Assembly: GCA_007693605.1 (NCBI GenBank)
Contig: REDG01000022.1
Coordinates: forward strand, 1-44,854
Length of the DNA stretch: 44,854 bases
Reading direction: 5' to 3'
Origin: Bradymonadales bacterium
GTDB lineage: Bacteria > Bdellovibrionota > UBA2394
Part shown: in pieces, positions 8,410-17,163 of the stretch
Layout of the letters: the number at the start of each line of letters is the position of its first letter
Position numbering within the stretch: position 1 is the stretch's first letter
Made by a program: the position numbers and the translations under genes
The notes under the pieces: generated by a model
Seen by the model: only the letters and a program-made list of their open reading frames with translations
What the model was told of the DNA's origin: nothing
The model's database searches: none

Positions 8410-9060
8410 ATGAAGCCAGAAGCGAGGCCTGGAGATTTAAAGTTGGTGGATTCGACACGAGCTTTAGGGACCTATCGAATCAACGAGGTCTTTTATAGCT
8501 TGCAGGGGGAGGGAATGAGAGCGGGCACGGCCAATATCTTTATCCGCTTCTCTGACTGTAATCTGCGCTGCAAGAAAGAGCGGGAAGGCTTTGATTGTGA
8601 TACCGAGTTTGTGTCTGGGGAGCTGTGGGATGTCCAGCGGCTGCTCTCATATTGTGAAAGTTTAAGCCCGTCGTGCCGGTCAGTGATCTTCACCGGAGGA
8701 GAGCCCGCGCTTCAATTGGACGAAGAACTGATTCGGCGCTTCAAATTGGCTGGATATTTTCTGGCGGTCGAAACCAACGGCACAAAAGAGCTTCCAGCTG
8801 GCTTAGATTGGATCTGTGTGTCTCCGAAGACGGCAGAACACTGTCTGCGGCAAAAAACGGCTCATGAAGTTAAGTATGTTCGAGCGGCGGGAATGGGCAT
8901 TCCAAAACCTCAAGTGCAGGCTGACTATTACCTTCTAAGTCCCGCATTTGAAGGGGACTTCGTTCCGAAAGAAAATCTAGACTGCTGCATTCAGCTTGTG
9001 AAAGAGAATCCAAAGTGGCGTTTGTCGGTACAGCAGCATAAAATCTGGTGCGTCCGCTAG
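8410..9060 (+). CDS. queE: 7-carboxy-7-deazaguanine synthase QueE (radical SAM)
   Basis: QueE makes 7-carboxy-7-deazaguanine from carboxytetrahydropterin using SAM and a [4Fe-4S] cluster. The product has the family opening INEVFYSLQGEG and the IFTGGEPALQ SAM-binding region. It ends with LSVQQHKIW, matching the usual C-terminus, so it is full length at 216 residues. The cluster cysteines are C50, C54 and C63. The spacing is therefore CX3CX8C and not the canonical CX3CX2C, although the last cysteine is still followed by Asp-Thr. The gene immediately follows queD, so 7316-9060 encodes all three enzymes from dihydroneopterin triphosphate to preQ0. The GTP cyclohydrolase and later steps are not in the window. 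Confidence 0.93.
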   Translation: MKPEARPGDLKLVDSTRALGTYRINEVFYSLQGEGMRAGTANIFIRFSDCNLRCKKEREGFDCDTEFVSGELWDVQRLLSYCESLSPSCRSVIFTGGEPALQLDEELIRRFKLAGYFLAVETNGTKELPAGLDWICVSPKTAEHCLRQKTAHEVKYVRAAGMGIPKPQVQADYYLLSPAFEGDFVPKENLDCCIQLVKENPKWRLSVQQHKIWCVR

Positions 9061-9095
9061 CGAGCCGTTTAGTTTCAGGTAAAGCCTTGGCGAAA

Positions 9096-9653
9096 CTATA
9101 CTGGAACGACTTCTTTTACTTCTGGCACCAAGGTCTTTAGTCGACTCTCGACTCCCTCTTTCAAGGTCATCAGAGAAGAGGGACAGCCCGAGCAAGAGCC
9201 TTGCATTTTTAGATACACGACCCCCTCTTGAAAGCTTTCAAACTGAATGTCGCCGCCGTCCATTGCCACGGCTGGACGAACTTCCGCATTTAAAAAATCG
9301 ACAATCTTTTGTTCGACCTCTGAAAATGTTTGGTCAGTACTTTCTTGAATAGCACCGGGCTTCACCACGGGGCGCCCCTCTTTCAGGTGGGCGCGAATGC
9401 ATTCGGTAATCTTTTCGTTCAGTTCATGAAGTTCGTCTTGGCTCTGAAGACTCACGGTCACAAAGCCCGCCCCCAACATGACAGACTTAATGCCACCGAG
9501 TTGAAACAAGCTCTCTGCCAATTCAGATTTCTCTTTCGCTTCCTCTGCGCTCGACAGAAACAAAGTCCCTTTTGTTAAGATGCTCCGATTGACCAAATAC
9601 TTCAAACTGTCTGGGTTTGGAGTAAACTCTAGATCGACATAAATTTCACTCAT
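9096..9653 (-). CDS. Nfu-type iron-sulfur cluster carrier protein
   Basis: A cytoplasmic iron-sulfur scaffold/carrier that would hand [4Fe-4S] clusters to target enzymes. The N-terminal half is an Nfu_N domain (TPNPDSLKYLVNR; then the ELAESLFQLGGIKSV segment). The C-terminal half is the NifU C-terminal domain, with AMDGGDIQF and the cluster-binding CxxC in GSCSGCPSS. The length of 185 residues and the domain order match mitochondrial-type Nfu1. The start has AGAGAGGG at good spacing. It lies 10 bp after the glycosyltransferase gene and ends convergent with queE. Likely clients in this window include MiaE-independent Fe-S enzymes such as QueE and NuoB/F/G/I, but that is inference. Confidence 0.92.
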   Translation of the reverse strand: MSEIYVDLEFTPNPDSLKYLVNRSILTKGTLFLSSAEEAKEKSELAESLFQLGGIKSVMLGAGFVTVSLQSQDELHELNEKITECIRAHLKEGRPVVKPGAIQESTDQTFSEVEQKIVDFLNAEVRPAVAMDGGDIQFESFQEGVVYLKMQGSCSGCPSSLMTLKEGVESRLKTLVPEVKEVVPV

Positions 9654-9663
9654 AGCGCCCTCT

Positions 9664-10878
9664 CTATAGCTGAACGAGTTGAGGTTGACGAGGGCTTTTG
9701 AGGGCCTGTTTGGGGTAGAATTCCCGAGTCATTTCATGGACAAAGCGAAGGCTTTTCAGGGCGTCAAAAAACTCAAGAAAGCGTTGAGACCTTCGTGGCT
9801 CTCTCTCTTGTTCTTGAATCTTCAGCAATTCAGCCCAGTGGCCCTGCTTTTGCAGAACAAAGCGAGTTCGTTCGCTAAGCCGCTCTAGTTGAGAGTCTCT
9901 GAATGCTGTCAATAGCTCTTTGAGTTCAGCAAAGCAGCGCGGATCGTAGAGTTCAGGCAGGCATCCTTTTTTTAGCTGATCTCCAATCTTTAGAGTCGAC
10001 TGGGTCGTTCCAAACAGAACCTCTGTTCGTAGGCGCCCTTGCAGTTCAATGGGCTGGCCGACGAGCTCTTGAATCGGTCCTATTTTGCGAAGTTTGTTCA
10101 AGATATAAAAGTCTTCTCCGGCCTCTCGATTCGGAAAGCCTCGAACTTGTGCATAAGCTTGAACAGGAATTGCCAAACAGCTTCCTAGGCTGACATAGGC
10201 GAAGGGGGATCGAGCCCATTTGAGTTGATCGGCGTAGTATCTAATAGAGTAATCATAAAAGCGAAGAGCTTCTTTGTAATCTCCGAGCCCATCGGTCAGG
10301 TGAAAAAACGGATAAAGGGCGGCTGAAAATTCTTGTGCATTTGATTCTGAGACTCTCAAAAAATAGTCGTCTGGCAAACGCGCGTCGGCATCAGAACTGT
10401 GTATCCAGGAGCCTTGCATGCGGCCTGTCGCGAAGAGCTGGCAGGCAAGATCGAAGCCGATTTTTCGAGCGAGGCCCACGCCCTGCTTTTCTTTAAAGAA
10501 AAAGCCCTGCTGAGAATGATGAAGCACGCAAAAGTTGGTTGCCTGTATTTTGAAGCAGTAAGAGTACTGTCCTTCTCGAAGTTTTGAGTTGGCGGAATCA
10601 GATCTAGAGAGCAGCTTTTCGACGAGGGCTTGGTTGGCAGCGAGGCAGGCCCGCGAGTCTGTTTGTCTCGCATTGATTACAAGAATAAAGAGCGCTTCAG
10701 CCTTAGATCGAAGCCTTAGCCAGGTCTCAAGGCTTTTCCAAAACTCTTCACTTTCATTCTTGATGGGAACGACACAGATATGACTCAGTTTCGAGGGGAG
10801 TTCTTCAAGTGTTTGGAGGATGTCATGAGAGACATCAGAGTGGGATCTTAGATACTTTTGAAGGCTTAAGTTGCGCAT
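9664..10878 (-). CDS. Glycosyltransferase family 2-like protein
   Basis: The 404-residue product resembles a GT-A fold glycosyltransferase. It opens with an HICVVPIKNESEEF segment, where family 2 enzymes bind the nucleotide sugar. It has a DxD-type motif in HSSDADARLPDDYF, and GSCLAIPVQAYAQVRGFPNREAGEDF corresponds to the acceptor/catalytic ED region. No membrane helices are evident, so it is probably cytoplasmic or peripheral. The sugar and acceptor are unknown. The gene starts 19 bp after miaE and is followed by nfu after 10 bp. That placement in a tRNA-modification/Fe-S operon is unexpected for a cell-surface glycosyltransferase. Confidence 0.75.
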   Translation of the reverse strand: MRNLSLQKYLRSHSDVSHDILQTLEELPSKLSHICVVPIKNESEEFWKSLETWLRLRSKAEALFILVINARQTDSRACLAANQALVEKLLSRSDSANSKLREGQYSYCFKIQATNFCVLHHSQQGFFFKEKQGVGLARKIGFDLACQLFATGRMQGSWIHSSDADARLPDDYFLRVSESNAQEFSAALYPFFHLTDGLGDYKEALRFYDYSIRYYADQLKWARSPFAYVSLGSCLAIPVQAYAQVRGFPNREAGEDFYILNKLRKIGPIQELVGQPIELQGRLRTEVLFGTTQSTLKIGDQLKKGCLPELYDPRCFAELKELLTAFRDSQLERLSERTRFVLQKQGHWAELLKIQEQEREPRRSQRFLEFFDALKSLRFVHEMTREFYPKQALKSPRQPQLVQL

Positions 10879-10897
10879 GACCCTTAAACAATTTTCT

Positions 10898-11506
10898 TTA
10901 GTGAACTGCAGGTCGTAGTTTCAGGACAGAGACAATCTCGGCCTCTCGTTGAAGTAAAAAGCGGAGCCTTTCTTCTACTTGTTCTTGTTCAAAGTACAGG
11001 CAAGCAAGATCCACAAAAGACTGATGATGTCTCGCCTCAGCTTCAGTCAGTTTGCGATAAAATCGTCGCAGACTCGAGTCTGGATGATTTTCTGCGACCA
11101 AACCAAATCGCTCGGTTCCCCGAGCTTCGACGACTCCAAAGCAGAGGAGTCGATCTAAAAAATGCTCGTCTCGCCCGTGACGACATTCACCCAGAAGGAG
11201 ATTAATGTAAGGATCTTTTTCATCACCTCCGATGGAGATTTTTCTCTCCAAAAGAAGTCGAGCCACTTGATGGAAGTGCAAGAGCTCTTCTCTCGCCAAT
11301 CGAATCATAGGGTCAACTAGGCCCAAACGATCAGGATACTTCACAACGAATTGAATGGCCGTCGCAGAGGCTTTCCGCTCACAGGCGGCGTGATCTACTA
11401 AAAAAAGATCAAATTTTTCAAGCACCTGTGAGATCCAAGCAGGCGAGGTCTTCGCCAAGAGACGAATTTCAAGAGGGGACTCATGGGCTGTTTCTAACTG
11501 AATCAT
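10898..11506 (-). CDS. miaE: tRNA-(ms2io6A)-hydroxylase MiaE
   Basis: MiaE is a non-haem di-iron monooxygenase that hydroxylates the isopentenyl group of 2-methylthio-N6-isopentenyladenosine at tRNA position 37. The carboxylate/histidine ligands are seen as DHAACERKAS, REELLHFHQV, EARGTERF and EAEARHHQSF, in ferritin-like helical order. The frame stays open upstream to a TTG at 11581, but that extension would run into the divergent TPP riboswitch. I place the start at ATG 11506, giving 202 residues, close to known family members. It leads a minus-strand unit with the glycosyltransferase and nfu genes. Confidence 0.93.
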   Translation of the reverse strand: MIQLETAHESPLEIRLLAKTSPAWISQVLEKFDLFLVDHAACERKASATAIQFVVKYPDRLGLVDPMIRLAREELLHFHQVARLLLERKISIGGDEKDPYINLLLGECRHGRDEHFLDRLLCFGVVEARGTERFGLVAENHPDSSLRRFYRKLTEAEARHHQSFVDLACLYFEQEQVEERLRFLLQREAEIVSVLKLRPAVH

Positions 11507-11576
11507 GGGGCTTCTCTTAGGCTCTAACGAATTCTCAAGCAAATTGACAAATGTTTTTGAATCTCCTAGCAAGGGG

Positions 11577-11655
11577 ATCAACCCGGGGTGCCTTCGGTGA
11601 AGGCTGAGAAATACCCGTTGAACCTGATCTGGTTAAGACCAGCGGAGGGAAGGTC
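11577..11655 (+). promoter_or_regulatory. TPP (thi-box) riboswitch
   Basis: The conserved thi-box core is present: GGGGTGC, then GCTGAGA AATACCC, then TTGAACCTGATCTGGTTA and ACCAGCGGAGGGAA. An outer P1 helix can form between GATC (11577) and GGTC (11652). The GGAGGGAAGG at 11644-11653 is both the 3' part of the aptamer and the Shine-Dalgarno for the ATG at 11658, so thiamine pyrophosphate binding should block translation initiation directly. No terminator hairpin lies between aptamer and gene. Confidence 0.97.
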
Positions 11656-11657
11656 TC

Positions 11658-13076
11658 ATGTCGAAAGAATTTTTATCTGAAATACAGCTTCGCTCTTTTC
11701 TAGGGCCCTTAGATTGGTTTGTCTTCTTTTTAGTGTTGGCGGTCACTCTCGGAGCCATCCTTTGGGGGCATTGCCGAAAACAGAGAGCCTCAAACGAGGG
11801 CCCCGATTTTGTTGACTATCTGTTGATGGGGAGAAGGCTCTCGCTGCCTTTGTTTGTGGCGACTCTTGTGGCCACTTGGTATGGCGGCATCTTTGGGGTG
11901 ACTCGAATCGCCTACGAATATGGAATCTACAATTTTTTAACACAGGGCGTGTTTTGGTATTTAAGTTATCTGATATTTGCAATTTTCTTAGTATCTCGAG
12001 CTCGCAGCTTTGAGGCTCTCACATTGCCGGAGATGGTGGGCAAGATGTTTGGTCCGAAGTCGAGGTATCTCGCGGCGGCTTTCAATTTCTTCAATGTCCT
12101 TCCGATTTCGTATGCGATCAGTCTGGGTTTGTTTGCCCAGCTGCTGTTTGGCGGCAGTTTCTTTGTAAACATGAGCTTAAGCGTTGCGGCCGTTGTTCTT
12201 TACTCAATCTGGGGGGGATTTCGCGCGGTTGTCTTCTCAGATCTCATCCAATTTTTTGTGATGTGTAGTGGCGTTGCTCTGGTGGTCATTTTTTCTTTTG
12301 CTGAATTCGGAGGCTTGAACTTTCTTCGGTCTCATTTGCCAGAGGCGCACTTCCATTGGGCGGGCGAGCTCGGCTGGGGCGAGGCTTTGGTTTGGGGTTT
12401 TATCGCGATGGCCACTTTAGTGGATCCGAACTTTTATCAGAGATGCTTTGCAGCGAATTCGACCAGAACGGCGAGGATTGGAATTTTAGTTTCGACAGGC
12501 GTGTGGGTAGTGTTTGACATTTGCACCACGGCTGGTGCTCTTTATGCCCGAGCGGTTTTGCCTGAAGCGGACTCGGGCTTTGCCTATCTGCTCTATGCCG
12601 TCCAACTGTTGCCGGAGGGGCTTCGGGGCTTTTTCCTAGCGGGCATATTGGCCACGATTTTGTCGACCATCGACTCCTACCTCTTTGTTGCCGGTTCGAC
12701 CGTTTCTTATGATTTGTTTCCGGGTCAGTGGCAGAGCCTCGTTAAGAGAATGCGCCTTTCTTTAGTTGTGGTGGCGGTTCTGTCAGTTTTTATGGCGATG
12801 GTCTTTGATGGAAACATAAAGCTTGTGTGGCGAACTTTGGGTACCTATTTTGCGGCCTGTCTTTTGTTTCCTGTCATGTTTGGATTTCTCTTCCCCAAGA
12901 AGATTTCAGACCACCTCTTTGTGGGGGCCAGTTTGGTTGGAGTTGTTGTGGTGACTCTTTGGAGGTGGTCCCCCTACTCAGAGGCGGTCGCCGCTCTTTA
13001 TCCGGGCTTGGTTTCTACCTCTCTGGTCATTCTGGGCTCACTTTGGTTGAGCCGAATTCGGGCAGACAAAGCGTGA
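11658..13076 (+). CDS. Sodium:solute symporter family protein under TPP riboswitch control (putative thiamine or precursor transporter)
   Basis: A 472-residue inner-membrane protein with about 13 hydrophobic segments typical of the SSS family. The usual motif region after the first helices is present (LLMGRRLSLPLFVATLVATWYGG), as is YSIWGGFRAVVFSDLIQF. Regulation by the TPP riboswitch directly upstream argues that it imports thiamine, a thiamine precursor or a salvage product. Comparative genomics has predicted a riboswitch-controlled SSS transporter called ThiV, and this gene may be of that kind, but I cannot confirm orthology. The stop lies 34 bp before the TamB-like gene. Confidence 0.88.
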   Translation: MSKEFLSEIQLRSFLGPLDWFVFFLVLAVTLGAILWGHCRKQRASNEGPDFVDYLLMGRRLSLPLFVATLVATWYGGIFGVTRIAYEYGIYNFLTQGVFWYLSYLIFAIFLVSRARSFEALTLPEMVGKMFGPKSRYLAAAFNFFNVLPISYAISLGLFAQLLFGGSFFVNMSLSVAAVVLYSIWGGFRAVVFSDLIQFFVMCSGVALVVIFSFAEFGGLNFLRSHLPEAHFHWAGELGWGEALVWGFIAMATLVDPNFYQRCFAANSTRTARIGILVSTGVWVVFDICTTAGALYARAVLPEADSGFAYLLYAVQLLPEGLRGFFLAGILATILSTIDSYLFVAGSTVSYDLFPGQWQSLVKRMRLSLVVVAVLSVFMAMVFDGNIKLVWRTLGTYFAACLLFPVMFGFLFPKKISDHLFVGASLVGVVVVTLWRWSPYSEAVAALYPGLVSTSLVILGSLWLSRIRADKA

Positions 13077-13110
13077 TGCTTTCCGATCCCTCTGATATCC
13101 TGGCGAAGCC

Positions 13111-16100
13111 ATGGCGAAGCAAGACAAGAAAGATGTTCGCTCTAGAATTCGGTCCAAAGTGACCAAGATTGTTTCTTGGGTGGCAGGCCTATCGCTGGGC
13201 TCGGTCTTTGCCGCCGTTCTGCTTTCTTTAGTCGCCGTTGCAATTTTTGCTCAAACTCGTTTCTTTCAAGACTGGTTAAGAGATCAAGTGGTCGAGGCAG
13301 CTCAAGACACGCTTGATATTGAAATCGACTACGAAGATGCCCGACTCAGAGTTTTTCGTCTCTTTCCGGAGCTCAGTTTCAATTCCGTAAAGCTGACGGA
13401 CATTAGAACAGATAGTCGAGTTGAGATCGAACAGGTTGCTGTAAGGATATCCGCCTTTTTAAGTGTTCCACTGTTTTTTTGGAATAAGATTTATATTTCT
13501 GAGGCCAGAGTGAGGGGTTTGAGTTACGACTTAGAGACTCTGGATATTCTTGAAGATTGGCGGTCTAGGCTTAGGGGTGAGGGGCAGAAAGCCGAGGAGG
13601 AGCAAGACGAGCCAGGTCGATTTGAAACCATTGTTCATCGAATTTCTTTTCAAGACTTTAGATTGAAAGTGGATCTTCCTGTAGATCTTGAATGGCTTGA
13701 TCGTCTTCAGGCGGAGCTTCGCTTGGAAAACTTTCGGATTCGTATTGATCGAAAGGATACCTTTTTTTCGGGCAATTTCTCTTTTTCAAGAATTGATCTG
13801 GGCGATTATGTTTTACATGAGGGCAGAGTCAGTCTTGAGAACTCGGTCTTGAGTGAAAACGAGCTTCGGCTTGGGCAGTTTCAGCTTCAGACAGTTGATG
13901 ACTTTATTCAGGTCGCAGGCTTGTTTGTTTTCGAAGAGGTTTTAGAGCTTGACCTGGCCAGTGTGCTTCGAATTCGCCTTGAGAATTATTCTGTGGATCA
14001 AGCGGTGACAGGTTTTCTTCGTGCAGACTCCGAAATCAGAGGGCCAATTTCTGGCTTGAGTGGTGTGGGGCGATTTCAGATAGAAGACCTTCATTGGAGA
14101 GATAAGACTTGGGAGGAGATTGCCGGAAGTTGGCGTCTTCAGGAGGATGAGCTTGAACTGCCGGAGGTCCGCTGGTCATCAGGCCAAGAGAGAAGCTCTC
14201 TTCGTGCGACGGTTCCTCTCTCCGATCTCCACGAGGCTCAATGGGGCTTGCAGCTTGGGGGGGCTCACTTTGGGGAGTATCTCGGGCTTGAAGACCAAAA
14301 GCTCTCAAACTATCGGGGTTTGGCAAGCTTGTCGGTCTCTGCAAAGGGAATTCCCTTTATGAGTAGGGTGAGAGATTTTCGATTGGAGGGAGTGATGGAG
14401 GGCCTATCGATTATTGATGAAGGAGGCTCCATCATTTATGACCCTGGGGGAGAAGCTATCCAGTTAGAGTTGGTGGGGGGCTCTGATGACGAAGAAAGCC
14501 TGAAGGTGTCTGGTCGAGTGTCTCCGTCTTTTGCCGATATTCCTGTAGAACTAAGTCTAAGTCTTAAAGAGATTGAGTTGGTTGCTAGCCCAGAATTTAA
14601 TGCTCCTGAGGCGGGTCAACTTTTTGATTTTGCCGTGGGCGTTGTTGGTCCACTTCAAATGCGACTTTTTGGGAGTCTCAAGCAACCTCGTCTTGAGATT
14701 CACCCAAACTTGGATCGCTTTTATCTGGGTCAAATGGAGTTTCAACAGCTTCAGGGTTTGTTTGCCTACCATCATAGAGATATGTGGGCCGAAGATCTTC
14801 AAGCTCACAACTTGAAGGTCAATGGAGGACTTGAATTTCAACCGGGTGGACTTCCAAGTTTGTTTAAACAACTTCAATTTGAGATATCAGATATTAGTTT
14901 TGATTCGATCATCTCGAGCTTAGACCTCTTGCCAGAGGCCAACACCTATCGGCCGAGGGGGCTTTTGAGTGCGAAGGGTCTGTTGGAAGGGCCCATGAGG
15001 TCTCCGACAGGTAAGGGGGATCTGAGCATAAAAGACTTCGCCATTCTTGAAGACCGTGTGCGAGGAAGAGCGGCGAGTTCAGATTGGGCGATCAGTGAGG
15101 GCGCTCTGAGTTTTTCCGATCTTCAAATTCAGGCTTCAAGAGAGGGCGGATTGCTGCGGGGAGAAATCTCTCTGAACAGTGATGGCGAGCTTGAGGACTT
15201 TGACTTGAGGGGGGATCGGGTTCGAGTGAACGATTGGTTCTCGATTTTTGATCTTCAGCTTCCGTTTCAAGCCACCTCAAACTTTCGGCTATGGCAACGG
15301 CTATCGGATCAGTCGTTCGGCTTTCAGGGGGCTTTGATAGAGACCAGTATTGGAGGGGGATTTCTTCCGAACTCTGAATGGAACTTTAGGTCGACTCGGG
15401 CGGAATTCGACGGATCCGCCTCACTTTTGGGCGGTCAGATTCAAGCAAACCTGAGGGATGAAGGGCGACAAGATGCGCGGCTTGAATTTGAGTTGCGCGA
15501 ACTTCGAGTTTCTCGTCTGCTAAGAGTTTTGAATCGGAGCAATCTCGACTTCCAAGTATCAGGGCTTGGAAACTGTCGTGGTCGTCGAAATTCTCGTTCG
15601 AACTTGTTGATCAGCGGTTTTGTGGAAGCACTCACCGGCTGGGAGTGTTCGCTGGCCGTTGAGCCTTCGAGAGTGTTGAGGGCAGGTTCGGAGCTTCATC
15701 GAATGGATCGGTTCGAAGTGGTCGTTGAAAGAAATGCTTCGGAGCGACCTCAGTTGAGGGTGCCAAGTCTCTTGCTAAGGACGAATTCGAAAGTTCTTCA
15801 GCTTGGCGGGTATTTCGCAAGTGCTTCCGACTTTTCGTGGAGCCTGCAAGGGGCAAGCGTTCTTGACAGTCTTTCTTATTTCATTCCGTTTCTGAATCGA
15901 TCGAGTGGAAACCTTCAGGTTGATGGGCGCTGGGATGCGGAGGGTTTTCATGGCTCAGTGGAATTGGACGACGGCACTCTATTTTTTCAGGATTCTCCGC
16001 TGGTTGTTCGAGAGGTTGCGGCACGACTTCGGGCAGAGGAGTCTCGGTTTGATCTTCGGGCGTTGAATGGTCAAATGAGAGACGGCGACATTCGAGCCTC

Positions 16101-17151
16101 TGGGGGATTTGAGTTGAGAAACTTGGATGTTGTGAATGCAGACATTCGAGTGCAGTTAAATGGCCCCCTCTTAGAGCCGCAGTCTGGACTTCGATTTCGC
16201 CTGAACGGTCCGGTGGAGTTAAAGATCTCAGATGGAGACGCACTTATGTCGGGAGACCTAGAGATCTTCGAAGCCAGCTTTCGACGACGAATGAACATTC
16301 GAACAGATCTCTTGAGAGCCTTTCAACCCACCCAGACTCAGTACCGATTTTTTGAGCAGAGAGAGAGTTATATCGATACCTGGCGCTTGAATATTGGCCT
16401 GAAGTCGACACAGCCGGCTGTTATTCGTAACAATATTGCTGACGGAGAGTTGGATCTTGATTTAAGGCTGGTCGGTCGGATTGGGCGGCCCATCTTGCAA
16501 GGAGCGCTCGGGGTGAGAAGGGGTCGGTTTACCTACTTTAACCGAACCTTCGAGGTGGAGTCGGGTTCAGTTCAGTTCGTGGGCTCGCCTTCGAACATTC
16601 CCAGATACGACTTGCGAGCAGAGACCAGGGTTGCTGAGTATAGCGTTTTTCTCAACTTGATTGGCGACTCGGAAGATCAAAGAGTGTTGTATTCTTCAGA
16701 CCCTCCTCTCAGTGAGCGGGAGATTCTTGCCCTTGTCAGTTATGGCATAACACCCGCAAGAGAAGATGAGATTAGAGACGGAGATGTGACAACCCAGGCG
16801 GCCTTCGCCGGAATATCCTTTGTCACGGGACAGCTTCAAGACACCCTAGAGGGCGCTCTTGCGACGGATTTCGGGATTCAAAGGCTTCAGCTTTTTCCGG
16901 CTTTTTTTGAAGAGACGGGCCGAACAGAACTGCAGCTGAAGGTTGGAACCGACTTGATTAGAAACCGACTCTCTCTTAACTATTTGAATTTTGTCACCGC
17001 AGAGGGGGGGCATCAGGTCGAGCTGGACTTTCAGATTAACCGAAATGTTTCGCTGATTGGGGGGTGGAGAGAGATTAGACAGGGTCGAGAGCAGCAGAAC
17101 ATCTCTGGAGATTTTGGGGGAGACATTGTTTTTCGATTTGAGTTTGATTGA
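13111..17151 (+). CDS. tamB: TamB-like translocation and assembly module protein (AsmA-like)
   Basis: A 1346-residue periplasm-spanning protein anchored by one N-terminal membrane helix (VFAAVLLSLVAVAIFAQ). The rest is a long series of short amphipathic beta segments typical of the bridge-like AsmA/TamB lipid-transfer and assembly proteins. The C-terminal DUF490 region is recognisable (GRIGRPILQGALGVRRG; VQFVGSPSNIPRYDLRA; SERE-ILALVSYG; and the end GGDIVFRFEFD). The size and the C-terminal domain match TamB rather than the shorter AsmA. It is followed after 12 bp by an Omp85 gene, the usual TamA partner position. Likely function is transport of phospholipid or assistance in outer-membrane protein insertion. 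Confidence 0.9.
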   Translation: MAKQDKKDVRSRIRSKVTKIVSWVAGLSLGSVFAAVLLSLVAVAIFAQTRFFQDWLRDQVVEAAQDTLDIEIDYEDARLRVFRLFPELSFNSVKLTDIRTDSRVEIEQVAVRISAFLSVPLFFWNKIYISEARVRGLSYDLETLDILEDWRSRLRGEGQKAEEEQDEPGRFETIVHRISFQDFRLKVDLPVDLEWLDRLQAELRLENFRIRIDRKDTFFSGNFSFSRIDLGDYVLHEGRVSLENSVLSENELRLGQFQLQTVDDFIQVAGLFVFEEVLELDLASVLRIRLENYSVDQAVTGFLRADSEIRGPISGLSGVGRFQIEDLHWRDKTWEEIAGSWRLQEDELELPEVRWSSGQERSSLRATVPLSDLHEAQWGLQLGGAHFGEYLGLEDQKLSNYRGLASLSVSAKGIPFMSRVRDFRLEGVMEGLSIIDEGGSIIYDPGGEAIQLELVGGSDDEESLKVSGRVSPSFADIPVELSLSLKEIELVASPEFNAPEAGQLFDFAVGVVGPLQMRLFGSLKQPRLEIHPNLDRFYLGQMEFQQLQGLFAYHHRDMWAEDLQAHNLKVNGGLEFQPGGLPSLFKQLQFEISDISFDSIISSLDLLPEANTYRPRGLLSAKGLLEGPMRSPTGKGDLSIKDFAILEDRVRGRAASSDWAISEGALSFSDLQIQASREGGLLRGEISLNSDGELEDFDLRGDRVRVNDWFSIFDLQLPFQATSNFRLWQRLSDQSFGFQGALIETSIGGGFLPNSEWNFRSTRAEFDGSASLLGGQIQANLRDEGRQDARLEFELRELRVSRLLRVLNRSNLDFQVSGLGNCRGRRNSRSNLLISGFVEALTGWECSLAVEPSRVLRAGSELHRMDRFEVVVERNASERPQLRVPSLLLRTNSKVLQLGGYFASASDFSWSLQGASVLDSLSYFIPFLNRSSGNLQVDGRWDAEGFHGSVELDDGTLFFQDSPLVVREVAARLRAEESRFDLRALNGQMRDGDIRASGGFELRNLDVVNADIRVQLNGPLLEPQSGLRFRLNGPVELKISDGDALMSGDLEIFEASFRRRMNIRTDLLRAFQPTQTQYRFFEQRESYIDTWRLNIGLKSTQPAVIRNNIADGELDLDLRLVGRIGRPILQGALGVRRGRFTYFNRTFEVESGSVQFVGSPSNIPRYDLRAETRVAEYSVFLNLIGDSEDQRVLYSSDPPLSEREILALVSYGITPAREDEIRDGDVTTQAAFAGISFVTGQLQDTLEGALATDFGIQRLQLFPAFFEETGRTELQLKVGTDLIRNRLSLNYLNFVTAEGGHQVELDFQINRNVSLIGGWREIRQGREQQNISGDFGGDIVFRFEFD

Positions 17152-17163
17152 AATGAATCACTG

